A DNA stretch of 64,000 nucleotides from Paraglaciecola mesophila (GCF_009906955.1 NZ_CP047656.1:4649001-4713000); one strand, 5' to 3'; counted from the stretch's first letter, positions 52,597 through 62,304 are shown. Numbers and translations: made by a program. Notes: generated by a model not told the origin, from the sequence alone.

Positions 52597-52980
52597 ATGA
52601 CGAAATCCATTTCTCTTAATAAAATTGGCGCTGGCTACCTGTGGCGTTTCTGGTTTATTGCTATTACCGCGTGGGCGCTACAGCTTTTTGTTAGTTATGC
52701 TCTTGTAGAGTGGCATTGCGCTAGGCCTCAGACCTTTAGTGAGCAAACTCTGCAGTGGCTAGTGGGGACGCTAACAATCGTTTGCCTGACAACTGCCGTT
52801 GTGAATTTGATCTACGCATTCGGTTATTATCGCCTCCTTAAGCAGCAGGAAAGTGAGCACGCAAGAGAGACATTTATGGTTGCAGGGGCCTGCTTAATGA
52901 GCGGCTTTCTTGCCGTGGCTATCTTAGTGCAAGGATGGCCGAGTTTACTCCTAGCAGCCTGTAGCAGTGCAGGGGGATAA
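52597..52980 (+). CDS. Small membrane protein of the oxidase operon
   Basis: 127 residues with three transmembrane helices (~14-36, ~50-75, ~92-115). No family motif recognised. Position between subunit III (3 bp) and CtaG (2 bp) suggests a subunit-IV-like or assembly role. Confidence 0.75.
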   Translation: MTKSISLNKIGAGYLWRFWFIAITAWALQLFVSYALVEWHCARPQTFSEQTLQWLVGTLTIVCLTTAVVNLIYAFGYYRLLKQQESEHARETFMVAGACLMSGFLAVAILVQGWPSLLLAACSSAGG

Positions 52981-52982
52981 AT

Positions 52983-53897
52983 ATGCATATACGAATGCTC
53001 TTTTTATTGATGGGTCTATTGCCCTTTAGCTCTGTGGCCCACGTCGTCAACGTATCTCTGTCTTCGCAGCATAGCTTTTTGTCCATCGACCCTGTATCTG
53101 CGCTGTTGTTACTGATTATTGCCATTTGCTATTTTCGTGGTAGTCGCAAAATTGGTAAACGAATAGCGTCAAAACAACAAGAATACCGTCGTCAAGTGCG
53201 TTGGTTTTGGTTCGGGTGGTTAACATTGGCCATTGCGCTAATTTCTCCTATCGACTCCATTGGTGAACAGTTGTTTTCAGTGCACATGGTGCAACACGAA
53301 ATGCTGATGATGATAGCGGCGCCTTTGTTGGTATTGTCGCGTCCAGAGCAAACAATTTTGCGCGGTGGTCAAGGCTTCTTAACTCCTATTTTTCACGGTT
53401 TAACGGGGCGCTCACCTCGTATGCTGAGGTTTTATCGCCAACTTGCCACACCCCTATGGGGATGGCTTATCCACTTTTTTGGCCTTTGGCTTTGGCATTT
53501 GCCCTTTTTGTTAAACGCCAGTTTGACCAGTTCCTGGGTTCATAGCTTACAACACGCCACATTTTTGCTAATTGCGTGGGTATTTTGGTATTCAATTTTC
53601 AGGCTCGACAAGTCTAATTCAATGTCAGCGGTTATTTCACTGTTTACTACAGGTATTCATGCGAGTCTGTTAGGTGCTTTGCTGACTTTTTCACCGTCAA
53701 TTTGGTACAGCCCCTACGCTCATACTACGCAGCAGTGGGGATTGAGCCCTATTGAGGATCAACAGTTGGGCGGCCTTATTATGTGGATGCCGGCGGGGAT
53801 TGTATTCATCGCTGCTGCACTGGTGACCTTGGCTCAGTTATTGCGTTCTAATACCCAGGGTGGTCAAGCAAACCACAGCAATCAAAGTAAACAGTGA
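52983..53897 (+). CDS. ctaG: CtaG-type cytochrome c oxidase assembly factor (Caa3_CtaG)
   Basis: 304 residues, about seven helices. Motifs: LFSVHMVQHEMLMMIAAPLLVLSRPEQ, WLIHFFGLWLWHLPFLLNASL, SLQHATFLLIAWVFWYSI and DQQLGGLIMWMPAGIVF, as in the caa3 CtaG family, which helps assemble the copper/heme centres of caa3 oxidases. Distinct from the soluble Cox11-type CtaG. Confidence 0.9.
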   Translation: MHIRMLFLLMGLLPFSSVAHVVNVSLSSQHSFLSIDPVSALLLLIIAICYFRGSRKIGKRIASKQQEYRRQVRWFWFGWLTLAIALISPIDSIGEQLFSVHMVQHEMLMMIAAPLLVLSRPEQTILRGGQGFLTPIFHGLTGRSPRMLRFYRQLATPLWGWLIHFFGLWLWHLPFLLNASLTSSWVHSLQHATFLLIAWVFWYSIFRLDKSNSMSAVISLFTTGIHASLLGALLTFSPSIWYSPYAHTTQQWGLSPIEDQQLGGLIMWMPAGIVFIAAALVTLAQLLRSNTQGGQANHSNQSKQ

Positions 53898-53909
53898 GGG
53901 AGCCGCGAT

Positions 53910-54320
53910 TTGCAAAAAATGACCATTTTCACTTCTGTTTTTACCATCGCTTTTGCGCTGAGTATGCCGCTGAGTGTGACCTTTAGTGCCGCGTTAAGTA
54001 TTTGGACTTTCCCAAGCCATGCAGAGACGCCTGAAGCGCTACGAGAGCGACAAGAGCAAGGGAAAACACTTATGATTACCAAGGGCTGTAGCAGTTGCCA
54101 CCAATTAACGAAATTACCTCCAGCCAAGGGCTTGGTTGGCCCGCCGTTGGATAACATGGCGGCGCAAAGCTATATAGCAGGCGTGTTGCCTAATTCCCGC
54201 GAAAATTTGACTCAATTTCTGCTTGATCCGCAAAAATTTCACGCAGATTCGGCCATGCCGACGCCTGATATTACTCAACAAGAAGCGCTGCGTTTGGTTG
54301 ATTATCTGTGGAAAGAGTGA
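53910..54320 (+). CDS. Periplasmic monoheme cytochrome c
   Basis: 136 residues, TTG start at 53910 with GAGGGAG 7 bp upstream (the next ATG is 16 bp away from it). Signal/anchor segment (~5-35), then CxxCH in ITKGCSSCHQL and an axial-Met candidate in ADSAMPTPD. Part of the oxidase operon, possibly the electron donor. Confidence 0.85.
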   Translation: MQKMTIFTSVFTIAFALSMPLSVTFSAALSIWTFPSHAETPEALRERQEQGKTLMITKGCSSCHQLTKLPPAKGLVGPPLDNMAAQSYIAGVLPNSRENLTQFLLDPQKFHADSAMPTPDITQQEALRLVDYLWKE

Positions 54321-54329
54321 TTTTTACCC

Positions 54330-55250
54330 ATGACGAAAACGATTCATATTAAGCTCAACAAAAAATTCTATTTTATTGCTGCCTTGGCGCTATTTCTGAT
54401 AGGCGCTTTGGTATTCAGTTTGGTTTACTTTGGTGTGTACAACGTTTCTGCACTGACAGGGCACACAACGCCTGTGTATAAGTTCCTAGAACATGCGCGT
54501 GTTCAAGCAGTTGATGCGCGGATAGATGATGAGGTACCAGAGCTATCAACTTTTAATTGGCAAACGTCGGGTATTGCAAATTACAAACGTCATTGTGTTG
54601 CCTGCCATGGTGCGCCTGGGGTCGCGCCAGAACCTTTTTCACTTGGTATGATGCCACCACCCAGTGCTATTGTACGCGTTGCCCGTCAGCGTTCGCCGGC
54701 CGAACTTTATTGGGTGATAGAAAACGGAATAAAAATGTCAGGTATGCCCGCATGGAAATATCGTTTGAGCGAAGACGAGCAATGGGAATTGGTTGCACTG
54801 CTTAAGAAACTGCCTACCTTGTCAAAATCTGAGTATGCTCAACTAGCGGAAAAGAGCACGGGGACGGGTACCAACAATGCCATTAAAGATATTCTTAGCC
54901 AAACCCCTGAGGAGCAAGCGTTAGCAAAGTCTACCTCAACAAAACAAAGCGCTGGTGAAACACTTTCCGGCCAAGTGGCTCTGCAACAATACAACTGCTC
55001 TAGTTGCCATGTTATCGATGGTATTGCGTCTGCAACCTATCATGTTGGGCCCCCACTTAATAATATGGTAAACAGACGCTTTATCGCCGGAACATTGCCT
55101 ACAACCCGTGAAAACCTTATTCAGTGGATCATGGACCCGCCTCATTTTAAGCCACAAAGCCTGATGCCGAACTTACATGTTAAGCGACATCACGCTGAGC
55201 TCATGGTTAATTATCTGTATCAAATTGCTGATGACAACGAGTCTTACTGA
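54330..55250 (+). CDS. Membrane-anchored diheme cytochrome c
   Basis: 306 residues. One N-terminal transmembrane helix (FYFIAALALFLIGALVFSLVYFGVY), then two cytochrome c domains: HCVACHGAPG (~residue 88) and YNCSSCHVIDG (~225), each with a Met in the distal region (MSGMPAWKYR; PQSLMPNLH). The second domain resembles the monoheme protein encoded just upstream (GPPLNNM, NLIQWI, MP), so they share an origin. Probably shuttles electrons from a quinol-oxidising complex or other donors to the oxidase. Last gene of the operon. Confidence 0.88.
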   Translation: MTKTIHIKLNKKFYFIAALALFLIGALVFSLVYFGVYNVSALTGHTTPVYKFLEHARVQAVDARIDDEVPELSTFNWQTSGIANYKRHCVACHGAPGVAPEPFSLGMMPPPSAIVRVARQRSPAELYWVIENGIKMSGMPAWKYRLSEDEQWELVALLKKLPTLSKSEYAQLAEKSTGTGTNNAIKDILSQTPEEQALAKSTSTKQSAGETLSGQVALQQYNCSSCHVIDGIASATYHVGPPLNNMVNRRFIAGTLPTTRENLIQWIMDPPHFKPQSLMPNLHVKRHHAELMVNYLYQIADDNESY

Positions 55251-55339
55251 GCGCTTGAGGTCTACTGGCGGTTAGATTATTCGGTAGCGAATCATGAAAA
55301 CCGCCGCTTGCTGATAAGAGATATACTATTTTGATAGAA

Positions 55340-55497
55340 AAACGGCTGGCGCACGCAGAGCAAAAGCCACTGGGCACTCATTCAAGGCGAGGGGGAAAGG
55401 GCTTACACTGCATAGCATAACGTTGAAAGAAAACAACTATTCATTCAGTTATGCGCCATGTTTAAGCCCTTTCACACTCTCGATGAGAGGTCCTTTA
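55340..55497. repeat. MITE-like repeat, copy 3 (degenerate)
   Basis: Shares GCAGAGCAAAAG, AAAGGGCTTACACTGC, AGTTATGCGCC and TGTTTAAGC with copy 1 (30342-30603). The terminal repeats are lost or mutated. Its stem arms GAAAGGGCTTA / TAAGCCCTTTC differ from copy 1 by paired changes that keep pairing. It lies between convergent genes. Confidence 0.7.
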
Positions 55498-55524
55498 TCG
55501 ATGTGCAATGGCGTTAACGTTGCT

Positions 55525-58500
55525 TTATTCTATTAAAATAAACTCTTCTATTGCATCTTCAAACGTTTTGCCATCGCTGTTGGTAAAACTCACCTTCAAC
55601 GAGTAAAACTGGCCTTCAGGCAGCTCATCAGAGGAGACAAGTCCTTGCGTTGATAGAGAGGCTGTTGCATTACCTGACACGGTATAAAGCACACTTTTGT
55701 CGGTCTCAATCCTATCTTCGATGGGAAACCAACGGTATTTGAAGTGTCTTAACCAAACACGTAGCCCGCCTTCGTCAGCGGCGATTACGGTGTGCCCAGG
55801 GCCTGCATGGTAGCTAACATGCACCTCGAAGGTGTCGCCGGCATGAACGGGCTGATTAATTAACTGAGCAAAATTATCTATTTTAATAAAGGGTTTTACA
55901 TCCGCTTGCACTGTAACATCTAAGGTGCTTTGAATGCTCGGATCTGCGTCGGCTTTTGCAGTAACCGTGACACGACCCGCCGTTAATGCGTGTAAGTTGC
56001 CCTGAGTGTCTACTGTGGCTATTTGCGGCGCTGAACTTATCCACTTAAGTTGGTCGTTGTCGGGGTTCTCAGGGGTAAACTTCGCCCTCAATGTCAGCTC
56101 ATCCCCCGCGATGAGATTCGTTTTTTGCGCGCTCAACCGGATTGACTCAAGCGGCTTTTCGTACCATTTAGCAATAGTTAATTGCGCTGTATCCGAAACT
56201 TTACCCGTATTGGTGGTGGCCGTTATGGTCGTGGACTCACCTGTCTTACCAACCACCTGCAGTAAACCTGTCTCACTGATGGTGGCAACAGATGGATGAC
56301 TTGACTGCCAGTGCACGTCTTGCTGCGCATTGAGAGGGGCGAGGGCTGCAGTGAGTTGAATTGCATCACCTGGTCGCGGGGCTAAGTCTTGGGTATTAAT
56401 AGTAAGTGCCGTTACGTCGAGTTTGTCAGTATCGAACATATTATCCGCTTGTTTATCGACAAATGTGGCCGTTTCGCCATTGCGCCAGCGAACGTGAATG
56501 CGCTTTATCTTTTGCTCACTGCCTAGTCCGAAATGTACTATGTTGAGCAGACTTTGGGAGAAAACTTCTCCAGCAGAGCCAACTCTTTTGACGTATCTTG
56601 CTGAAGGCGTTTCAATTGTGACTTGAGCGCCAATAGCGTCAACATTGTCCTGTGGCGAATAACCAACTTTGACCAAAGCGTAGTGATTATCACCGATAGG
56701 TTGATTGTTATATAGATACCACTGACCGTATTCACTGCCACTCAATATATCTAGATTGCCATCTAAGTCGAAGTCAAACGCTTGGCCCATGTCGCCAAAC
56801 CCCGGACCTCCTAAGTCACTGGCCCCGTGCATGCTGACCGTTTCAAACGCCCCATTGCCAGTATTAAGCAACATAAGATCTGAAATACGTTTTTCTACTA
56901 ATCCCCAGCGATAAACGAACAGGTCTTGGTGTCCGTCATTGTTAAAGTCGCCAGTGGTTACACCTAATGCATTAGCGCCTAATGGGATATTCCATTGGGT
57001 GGTAACATCAACAAACTGTCCGCCTTTATTTTCAAGTAATACGTCTCGAATATTGCGGTTTTCAGGCTCGAAATGTGTCTCAGCTTCTTCGACACCCGAT
57101 AAGGTAAAGAAATAGGACCAAAAGATATCGCCGTTACGCACTAAGGCTGCACGCCATTTATTGTTGCCTATGTGGCCTAAATAAACACCATTGGCAGAGA
57201 TATCATCAGGCCAGCCTTGAGCCATCGTTTTATCGAATTCTAGTGTGCCGCCAGCTGTCACATCATTGGCAGTTTTATCTTTACCTAAAAATAGGGGGTA
57301 TGCTTTACCTCGAAAGCCGTTTTGACCCAAGAATTGATAGTTGTGCCATTTAAGCGGCCCGCTGGCGATAAAACTAAATTCATCAACCCCTTTATAGCCA
57401 CGGGTTTTTAGCGAAAAATTGCGTGCTATCGGATCGAAATCAACAGAAGGGGCTTCCCCTTTTCCGTGCTCAAATTCTTTGCCGCGAGCTAAGTATAGGT
57501 CTAAGTCACCATCGTTATCGATATCGATATCGGTGATGGCCATAACACTGCTGAGTTCACGAATAGCATCAGGAATGCTGTCGCTAATATTAGTGTAAGT
57601 AAAATCTCCATTACCTTGCCAAATAGAGAGAGGGCCATACATAACGATGTCGTCGATATTATCCTTATTGAGATCGGTGACCAAAGTACGTGAGGATCTG
57701 ACGTCTTGGATACCTGCCACAGATTTATAAGTGAAGCCGCCTTGGCCATTATTCTCGTAAAAGAGGTGCTGAGGTGTTTGATTCGCTAAGCCGGTTTCGT
57801 TCACCAGCAACAAATCTAAATCACCGTCTAAGTCCATGTCTATGTAGCGTGCACCGCGACCTCGACCGCCGCGATCAATACCCACATCGCCGGTGTAGCG
57901 AACAAAGTTACTGTCGTTGTTGCGATAAAAATATGACACTGAAGGATTGGTGCCATTGCCGCCACCTCGACTGAGTAACATGTCTAGATCGCCGTCGTTA
58001 TCATAATCACCTAATGCTGTACCGTGTAGGTCCTGCATGAACCAGCGAGACAAATCGTCTTTGTGCTTGGTAACGGTTCCGTCACCGTTATTCCAGTAAA
58101 CTTTACTGGTTTCGGCATTATGATTGTTAAGAATAAAGTCGTAGTCGCCGTCTTGGTCAATATCTGCAACTGACGGCCCGCCGTATTTGAGTGAATTGAC
58201 TTTATCTAGCCCCGCAACCACAGAAATATCCTTAAACTGGGGTAGTGCAATATTTGGCGCGTCTTCTATTTCTAGGCTTTTTATCATGATAGGGGAATTG
58301 ATTGTTCTGAGCTGTAAGCGCGTTTCACCTAATGTCTGAAAGTGCACGATAGCGTTGATCTTTTGTGTGCCGCTACGTGGAATATTTAGGTTATCAATTA
58401 ATACCTGTTCACCTTGTAGCAAAGTGAGATTGGCGGACGCGCCTAAATTATCAATTTCGAAGGTTAACTTCTTGGTTTTACTACCATTTACATCATAATT

Positions 58501-58638
58501 AAAAATAGCAGGAGCTGAAGGAGCGAGACTAATATCAGTGAGGTTATCACTGGTGGAGTCGCAGGCGGTTAAAGCAAATGGTAGCAATACTATAAAAGCA
58601 CTGGCGCAGAGGTAGTGTATGAATGGCTTGTTGGTCAT
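55525..58638 (-). CDS. Large FG-GAP/UnbV lipoprotein with two Big_2 domains
   Basis: 1037 residues from the ATG at 58638 (AGG 8 bp upstream). Lipobox PFALTAC (Cys ~26). An N-terminal beta-sandwich (~40-130) is followed by many FG-GAP/VCBS repeats with calcium loops (DIDQDGDYDF, DYDNDGDLDML, DMDLDGDLDLL, DIDNDGDLDLY, DFNNDGHQDLF, DFDLDGNLDIL) forming a propeller to ~630; an ASPIC/UnbV domain (~640-745, IHFGLGSEQKIKRIHVRWRNGE); then two bacterial Ig-like Big_2 domains (~755-930) and a C-terminal beta domain. Calcium-dependent surface or periplasmic binding protein; ligand unknown. Paralogous to the next gene upstream. Confidence 0.85.
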   Translation of the reverse strand: MTNKPFIHYLCASAFIVLLPFALTACDSTSDNLTDISLAPSAPAIFNYDVNGSKTKKLTFEIDNLGASANLTLLQGEQVLIDNLNIPRSGTQKINAIVHFQTLGETRLQLRTINSPIMIKSLEIEDAPNIALPQFKDISVVAGLDKVNSLKYGGPSVADIDQDGDYDFILNNHNAETSKVYWNNGDGTVTKHKDDLSRWFMQDLHGTALGDYDNDGDLDMLLSRGGGNGTNPSVSYFYRNNDSNFVRYTGDVGIDRGGRGRGARYIDMDLDGDLDLLLVNETGLANQTPQHLFYENNGQGGFTYKSVAGIQDVRSSRTLVTDLNKDNIDDIVMYGPLSIWQGNGDFTYTNISDSIPDAIRELSSVMAITDIDIDNDGDLDLYLARGKEFEHGKGEAPSVDFDPIARNFSLKTRGYKGVDEFSFIASGPLKWHNYQFLGQNGFRGKAYPLFLGKDKTANDVTAGGTLEFDKTMAQGWPDDISANGVYLGHIGNNKWRAALVRNGDIFWSYFFTLSGVEEAETHFEPENRNIRDVLLENKGGQFVDVTTQWNIPLGANALGVTTGDFNNDGHQDLFVYRWGLVEKRISDLMLLNTGNGAFETVSMHGASDLGGPGFGDMGQAFDFDLDGNLDILSGSEYGQWYLYNNQPIGDNHYALVKVGYSPQDNVDAIGAQVTIETPSARYVKRVGSAGEVFSQSLLNIVHFGLGSEQKIKRIHVRWRNGETATFVDKQADNMFDTDKLDVTALTINTQDLAPRPGDAIQLTAALAPLNAQQDVHWQSSHPSVATISETGLLQVVGKTGESTTITATTNTGKVSDTAQLTIAKWYEKPLESIRLSAQKTNLIAGDELTLRAKFTPENPDNDQLKWISSAPQIATVDTQGNLHALTAGRVTVTAKADADPSIQSTLDVTVQADVKPFIKIDNFAQLINQPVHAGDTFEVHVSYHAGPGHTVIAADEGGLRVWLRHFKYRWFPIEDRIETDKSVLYTVSGNATASLSTQGLVSSDELPEGQFYSLKVSFTNSDGKTFEDAIEEFILIE

Positions 58639-58743
58639 GTTTGAACCTATCAATGTACTCATTTTTATTCACAGAAGATGTGTGAAAGACGTCAGAGCCC
58701 AAATTGCTCTGGACGTCTGTCATTATCAAAAATGCAATATCCG

Positions 58744-60681
58744 TTAAAGTGACTTACCTAAGGTAAGTAGCTGGTTAGCCTGCTTGTTTTTTAAAGTTTG
58801 AGTTGTTCCGTCGCGCCAGCGCACTGTGATGTCGCTTATCATGTCGTCTTGACCTAAACCGAAATGCGCTATGTTCAATAGACTTTGAGAATGGTTAGCA
58901 TTGCTCGAACCTATTAACTTGTACTGTGTTCGGTTATGAGTGGTTATCCATACCTTAGCACCGTATGGGTCAACGCCGTTTTGTGAGTAGCCAACTTTCA
59001 GCAGTAGGTGATTATTATCTGTGTTGTCAGTGATATTTTTGTATAAATGCCATTTTCCGTTGTCATCATCGCCACTTAAAATATCGATTTTTCCATCTAA
59101 GTCAAAATCAAATGCTACACCTGAGTCGCCGTGAGATTTTAAACCCACTTCTGTGGTGGCGTTATGTGCCACGCTACTGGTGAAATGCCCGTCTCCGTTA
59201 TTAAGCAACATAACATCAGCTACTCTACGTTTTAATTCACCGAAGCGATAAACGAAGAAATCGGCATTGCCATCATTATTGAAATCGCCCGTGGTCACGC
59301 CCCAATTGTTGCTGTTTAACTTTTCTGGGATACGCTGTGAAATATCAGTCAGCACACCATTGTCGTTACGCAGCAGCACGTCAGGCACGGCTAAATTTTG
59401 AGGCTGCCAGCTTGCTTCGTACCCCGAAACTCCAGTGAAAGAGGCTCGTACGTCCCATGCTAAATCGTCAGTGAGCATCCATTCAAGACGCCATTTGTTG
59501 TCTCCCAGATAGCCTAAGTACCAGCCTGTTTCGGTTATCTCAGTGGGAAAGCCCTTCGCTTGTGCTTGGGTGACGGTATGATCTGCATGGGGCGTGGTGA
59601 TTTGCTGTTTATTGGCACCTATAAATACCGGCATAAATTCCAGTAGTTTGGCTTTGGGAAAGTGATAAAAGTCGTTCAACACCAAATCCGAGTCGGCGTA
59701 TAAGGTTAAACCATCGTGGCTTTTACTGCCGACGTCTCTTAGATCTAGGGTTTGCTTCTCTTTATCGAAACTAATGCTGTTGTTGGCAATGGTGTAATAC
59801 AATTTGCCACGAGCAAAGTAGTAATCTAGATCACCGTCATTGTCGATGTCAGCTTGCGCTATGGTAATCGCACCAGGATAGCCGTCATGGCCTTGAGGAA
59901 AGACCGCGTCAGTGGTGTTGGTAAAGGTGAAGTCGCCATTGCCTTGCCAAATAGACGTTTTGTCATAACTGGTAAATGCGATTACGTCCATCACATTATC
60001 ATTGTCATAGTCGGTTATTAAAACCCGCTCAGCTTCGACTTCTTCAAAGCCGGGGCTTTTAACATAACGGAAATTACCGTTACCAATATTTTCGAAAATA
60101 ATATTGCGCGGTGCGCTTTCATTGACCATTTTAGCGGCGTTAACTTGCATGAAATCTAGATCGCCGTCATTGTCTAAATCGACCCAGCGTACACTTCTGC
60201 CTCTGGCACCTAATTTTGATATTCCCGCCTCTTCGGTTACATCTGTATATTGGCCATTGTCATTGCGTAATAAACGTTGAGGTTGAGGTTTTAAGCCATT
60301 GCCGCCGCCCAATGACAATAGAATATCGTTGTCACCGTCTGCATCGTAATCTCCTGCTGAGATCCCGTGTAAATCCACTTTAGCAAAAACATTTTTAACT
60401 TCTTTAAAGCGGTTATCAGGTTTGCCCATGAAAAGCTGTACTGGGGTGCTGTTGTGATTAGAGAGTAAAAAATCGTAATGACCGTCATTATTTAAATCAG
60501 CCACCGCAGGCCCGCCGTACTTCCAATTGGCTTGTGTCACTAAGCCTACAGAGTCGGATACGTCTTTAAATACCACTGGGTTAGTATCTGCAGGCCTTGC
60601 GACTTTTTGATGACTACAGGCGCTTTGCACAACAATGGCAACGCCAAGGGCGACTAAGGAAACTGGTTTGCGTATGTTCAT
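58744..60681 (-). CDS. FG-GAP/UnbV lipoprotein
   Basis: 645 residues from the ATG at 60681. Lipobox AIVVQSAC (Cys ~20). FG-GAP/VCBS repeats with the same calcium loops (DLNNDGHYDF, DYDADGDNDILL, DLDNDGDLDFM, DIDNDGDLDYY, DFNNDGNADFF, DFDLDGKIDILSG), ending in an ASPIC/UnbV domain (NIAHFGLGQDDMISDITVRWRDG). It matches the first ~740 residues of the downstream protein closely but lacks its Ig-like part, so the pair came from a duplication. Only ~105 bp separate the two genes; co-transcription is likely. Confidence 0.85.
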   Translation of the reverse strand: MNIRKPVSLVALGVAIVVQSACSHQKVARPADTNPVVFKDVSDSVGLVTQANWKYGGPAVADLNNDGHYDFLLSNHNSTPVQLFMGKPDNRFKEVKNVFAKVDLHGISAGDYDADGDNDILLSLGGGNGLKPQPQRLLRNDNGQYTDVTEEAGISKLGARGRSVRWVDLDNDGDLDFMQVNAAKMVNESAPRNIIFENIGNGNFRYVKSPGFEEVEAERVLITDYDNDNVMDVIAFTSYDKTSIWQGNGDFTFTNTTDAVFPQGHDGYPGAITIAQADIDNDGDLDYYFARGKLYYTIANNSISFDKEKQTLDLRDVGSKSHDGLTLYADSDLVLNDFYHFPKAKLLEFMPVFIGANKQQITTPHADHTVTQAQAKGFPTEITETGWYLGYLGDNKWRLEWMLTDDLAWDVRASFTGVSGYEASWQPQNLAVPDVLLRNDNGVLTDISQRIPEKLNSNNWGVTTGDFNNDGNADFFVYRFGELKRRVADVMLLNNGDGHFTSSVAHNATTEVGLKSHGDSGVAFDFDLDGKIDILSGDDDNGKWHLYKNITDNTDNNHLLLKVGYSQNGVDPYGAKVWITTHNRTQYKLIGSSNANHSQSLLNIAHFGLGQDDMISDITVRWRDGTTQTLKNKQANQLLTLGKSL

Positions 60682-60705
60682 TTTGTAAAAGTCCTTGTGG
60701 GGCAA

Positions 60706-61257
60706 TCAACGCACGCTGAATCGAAATAAAGCAAACTAGCGTTGTTTGAGCTTGAGGCATTCGAAACAATCTAATGATGTTTCGTTAATGTTTAATGTTT
60801 ATTGTTTACAATTTTGCATCATACTTACTACAAAATATGATCTCAACCAAATTTTTGAAATTCATTTTTAAGCCGAACCAATTCACCAGGTTAAATATTT
60901 TTCTTTTATCTATCTGTATGTTTTATAAGAAATAAAGGTGTTATTGATATCAACTTTGAGTAACAAACATGCTTTTTAATAGTGATGGGCAGGAGTGAGA
61001 GAGGCTTTTTTGCGGTTTTAAATGCGTGTCACTGAGGCTTGCTATGCACAAAATTATGTCAGTTTTTAACAGAATTTATCTTGTTACTTCGTCGGTGTAA
61101 GGCTAAGGACCTAAAAATTAACTACATGATCAGGACCTTAGAGGCGCTAGACAATGAATTTATCAATTTAAAGGTAGACACTTATAACGCCTACCTTAGA
61201 GATAGCTTTTTGAAGGGAAGTGATATCATATTGCTTAAAGTATCTGATTCCACCTGC
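60706..61257. other. AT-rich 550-bp intergenic region
   Basis: No convincing gene. A weak plus-strand frame at 61039-61293 runs into the convergent gene and shows no family signature. Confidence 0.4.
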
Positions 61258-62304
61258 TTACCTAGTCTTATTCAATGGATAATATTTGGGTAAAAGAGAG
61301 CCCATCTCAGAGACAGTTACGTTATCAAATTGAGCGATGTATTTTTGAAACTCCTCAGGATACATGTAACGTGCAAACGCTATTAAATTTAAATAGCGGT
61401 CAGTCATATGCGGATGGGTTGATAAAATTTTGGATATCCGACCAAAAAATGAAAAATGTAATTGGTTGGCTTGTTCCAACAATCCTTTAATTTGAACGTC
61501 CTTTGCAATATCGTTCCCTACTAATAGTTTATCAAATGCAACAATTGCGCTTTGGAGATCACTGCACAAGGCCATTCCTATTTGGTCACCTGAGTATTGT
61601 GTTGCTCGTTCGTATGGGAGAATTAGTAGATTAAATATTTTAATTTTCTCAATACTTTTTACAATTATCGAAAGTAACTGAAATCGTGTGTGTTTCGCCT
61701 TTAGGGAGCCAATAAATCTCCCTAATATCCAAATCAACTGCTCTCTACATTCGCTAGTGGGCATGGAATGCACAACTTCAGAGTTAAGAAGTATGAATTT
61801 CGTTTGAAAGAACTTATACAAAAACGCATTAACATTGCCGTTTTCTGTTATGTAGATATCTACATTTTTCTTATAATCAAGTCTTGCTTGTACTTCGACA
61901 AGAATCTTATGAATCTCTGGGAAATTGTTTGGTGAAACTAAAACTGAACTACCGATTAGCGATGCTTTAGATATTTGTAAAACAAACCACACTGTAAAAA
62001 TAATTACAGACAAGACAATAAGTACGAGACCGAATGTTGCAAATATAAGGGAAATTGCAGAAATTGTTATTGGAAAGGCTATTAATAATGCAATTAAAAA
62101 TCGTGATGATTCTGTAGGGTGTAGAAGCTTTTTTAACTCTTGTTTTGATATAACATTGTTTATATCAAGAGAGTCATTTTTGTACCTAGTATCTGCTTCA
62201 AATGACGCTGAGCAGGTTTTGCATTTAACAGTTCCTAACTTACCAAAGGGTAATTTGTGTGCTTGACCACAACTACTACATTCGATGATCTTTCCATGTT
62301 TCAT
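61258..62304 (-). CDS. Zinc-ribbon membrane protein with M48-like domain lacking HExxH
   Basis: 348 residues. An N-terminal zinc ribbon with Cys9, Cys12, Cys28 and Cys31 (ECSSCGQAH; KCKTCSASF); two transmembrane helices (~68-112); then a domain laid out as an M48/HtpX peptidase: VDIYITENGNVNAFLYKFFQTKFILLNSEVV before the active-site helix and ISKILSTHPHMTDRYLNLIAF after it. Where M48 enzymes have HExxH, this protein reads QLIWILGRFIGSLKAKH, so the zinc ligands are gone and proteolysis is unlikely. Codon use is AT-rich compared with neighbours, suggesting transfer. Role unknown. Confidence 0.7.
   Translation of the reverse strand: MKHGKIIECSSCGQAHKLPFGKLGTVKCKTCSASFEADTRYKNDSLDINNVISKQELKKLLHPTESSRFLIALLIAFPITISAISLIFATFGLVLIVLSVIIFTVWFVLQISKASLIGSSVLVSPNNFPEIHKILVEVQARLDYKKNVDIYITENGNVNAFLYKFFQTKFILLNSEVVHSMPTSECREQLIWILGRFIGSLKAKHTRFQLLSIIVKSIEKIKIFNLLILPYERATQYSGDQIGMALCSDLQSAIVAFDKLLVGNDIAKDVQIKGLLEQANQLHFSFFGRISKILSTHPHMTDRYLNLIAFARYMYPEEFQKYIAQFDNVTVSEMGSLLPKYYPLNKTR

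Noticed and set aside
61039..61293. 84-codon plus-strand frame in the gap before the M48-like gene
   Set aside because: Runs into the convergent gene, has a poor start context and no similarity that I recognise.
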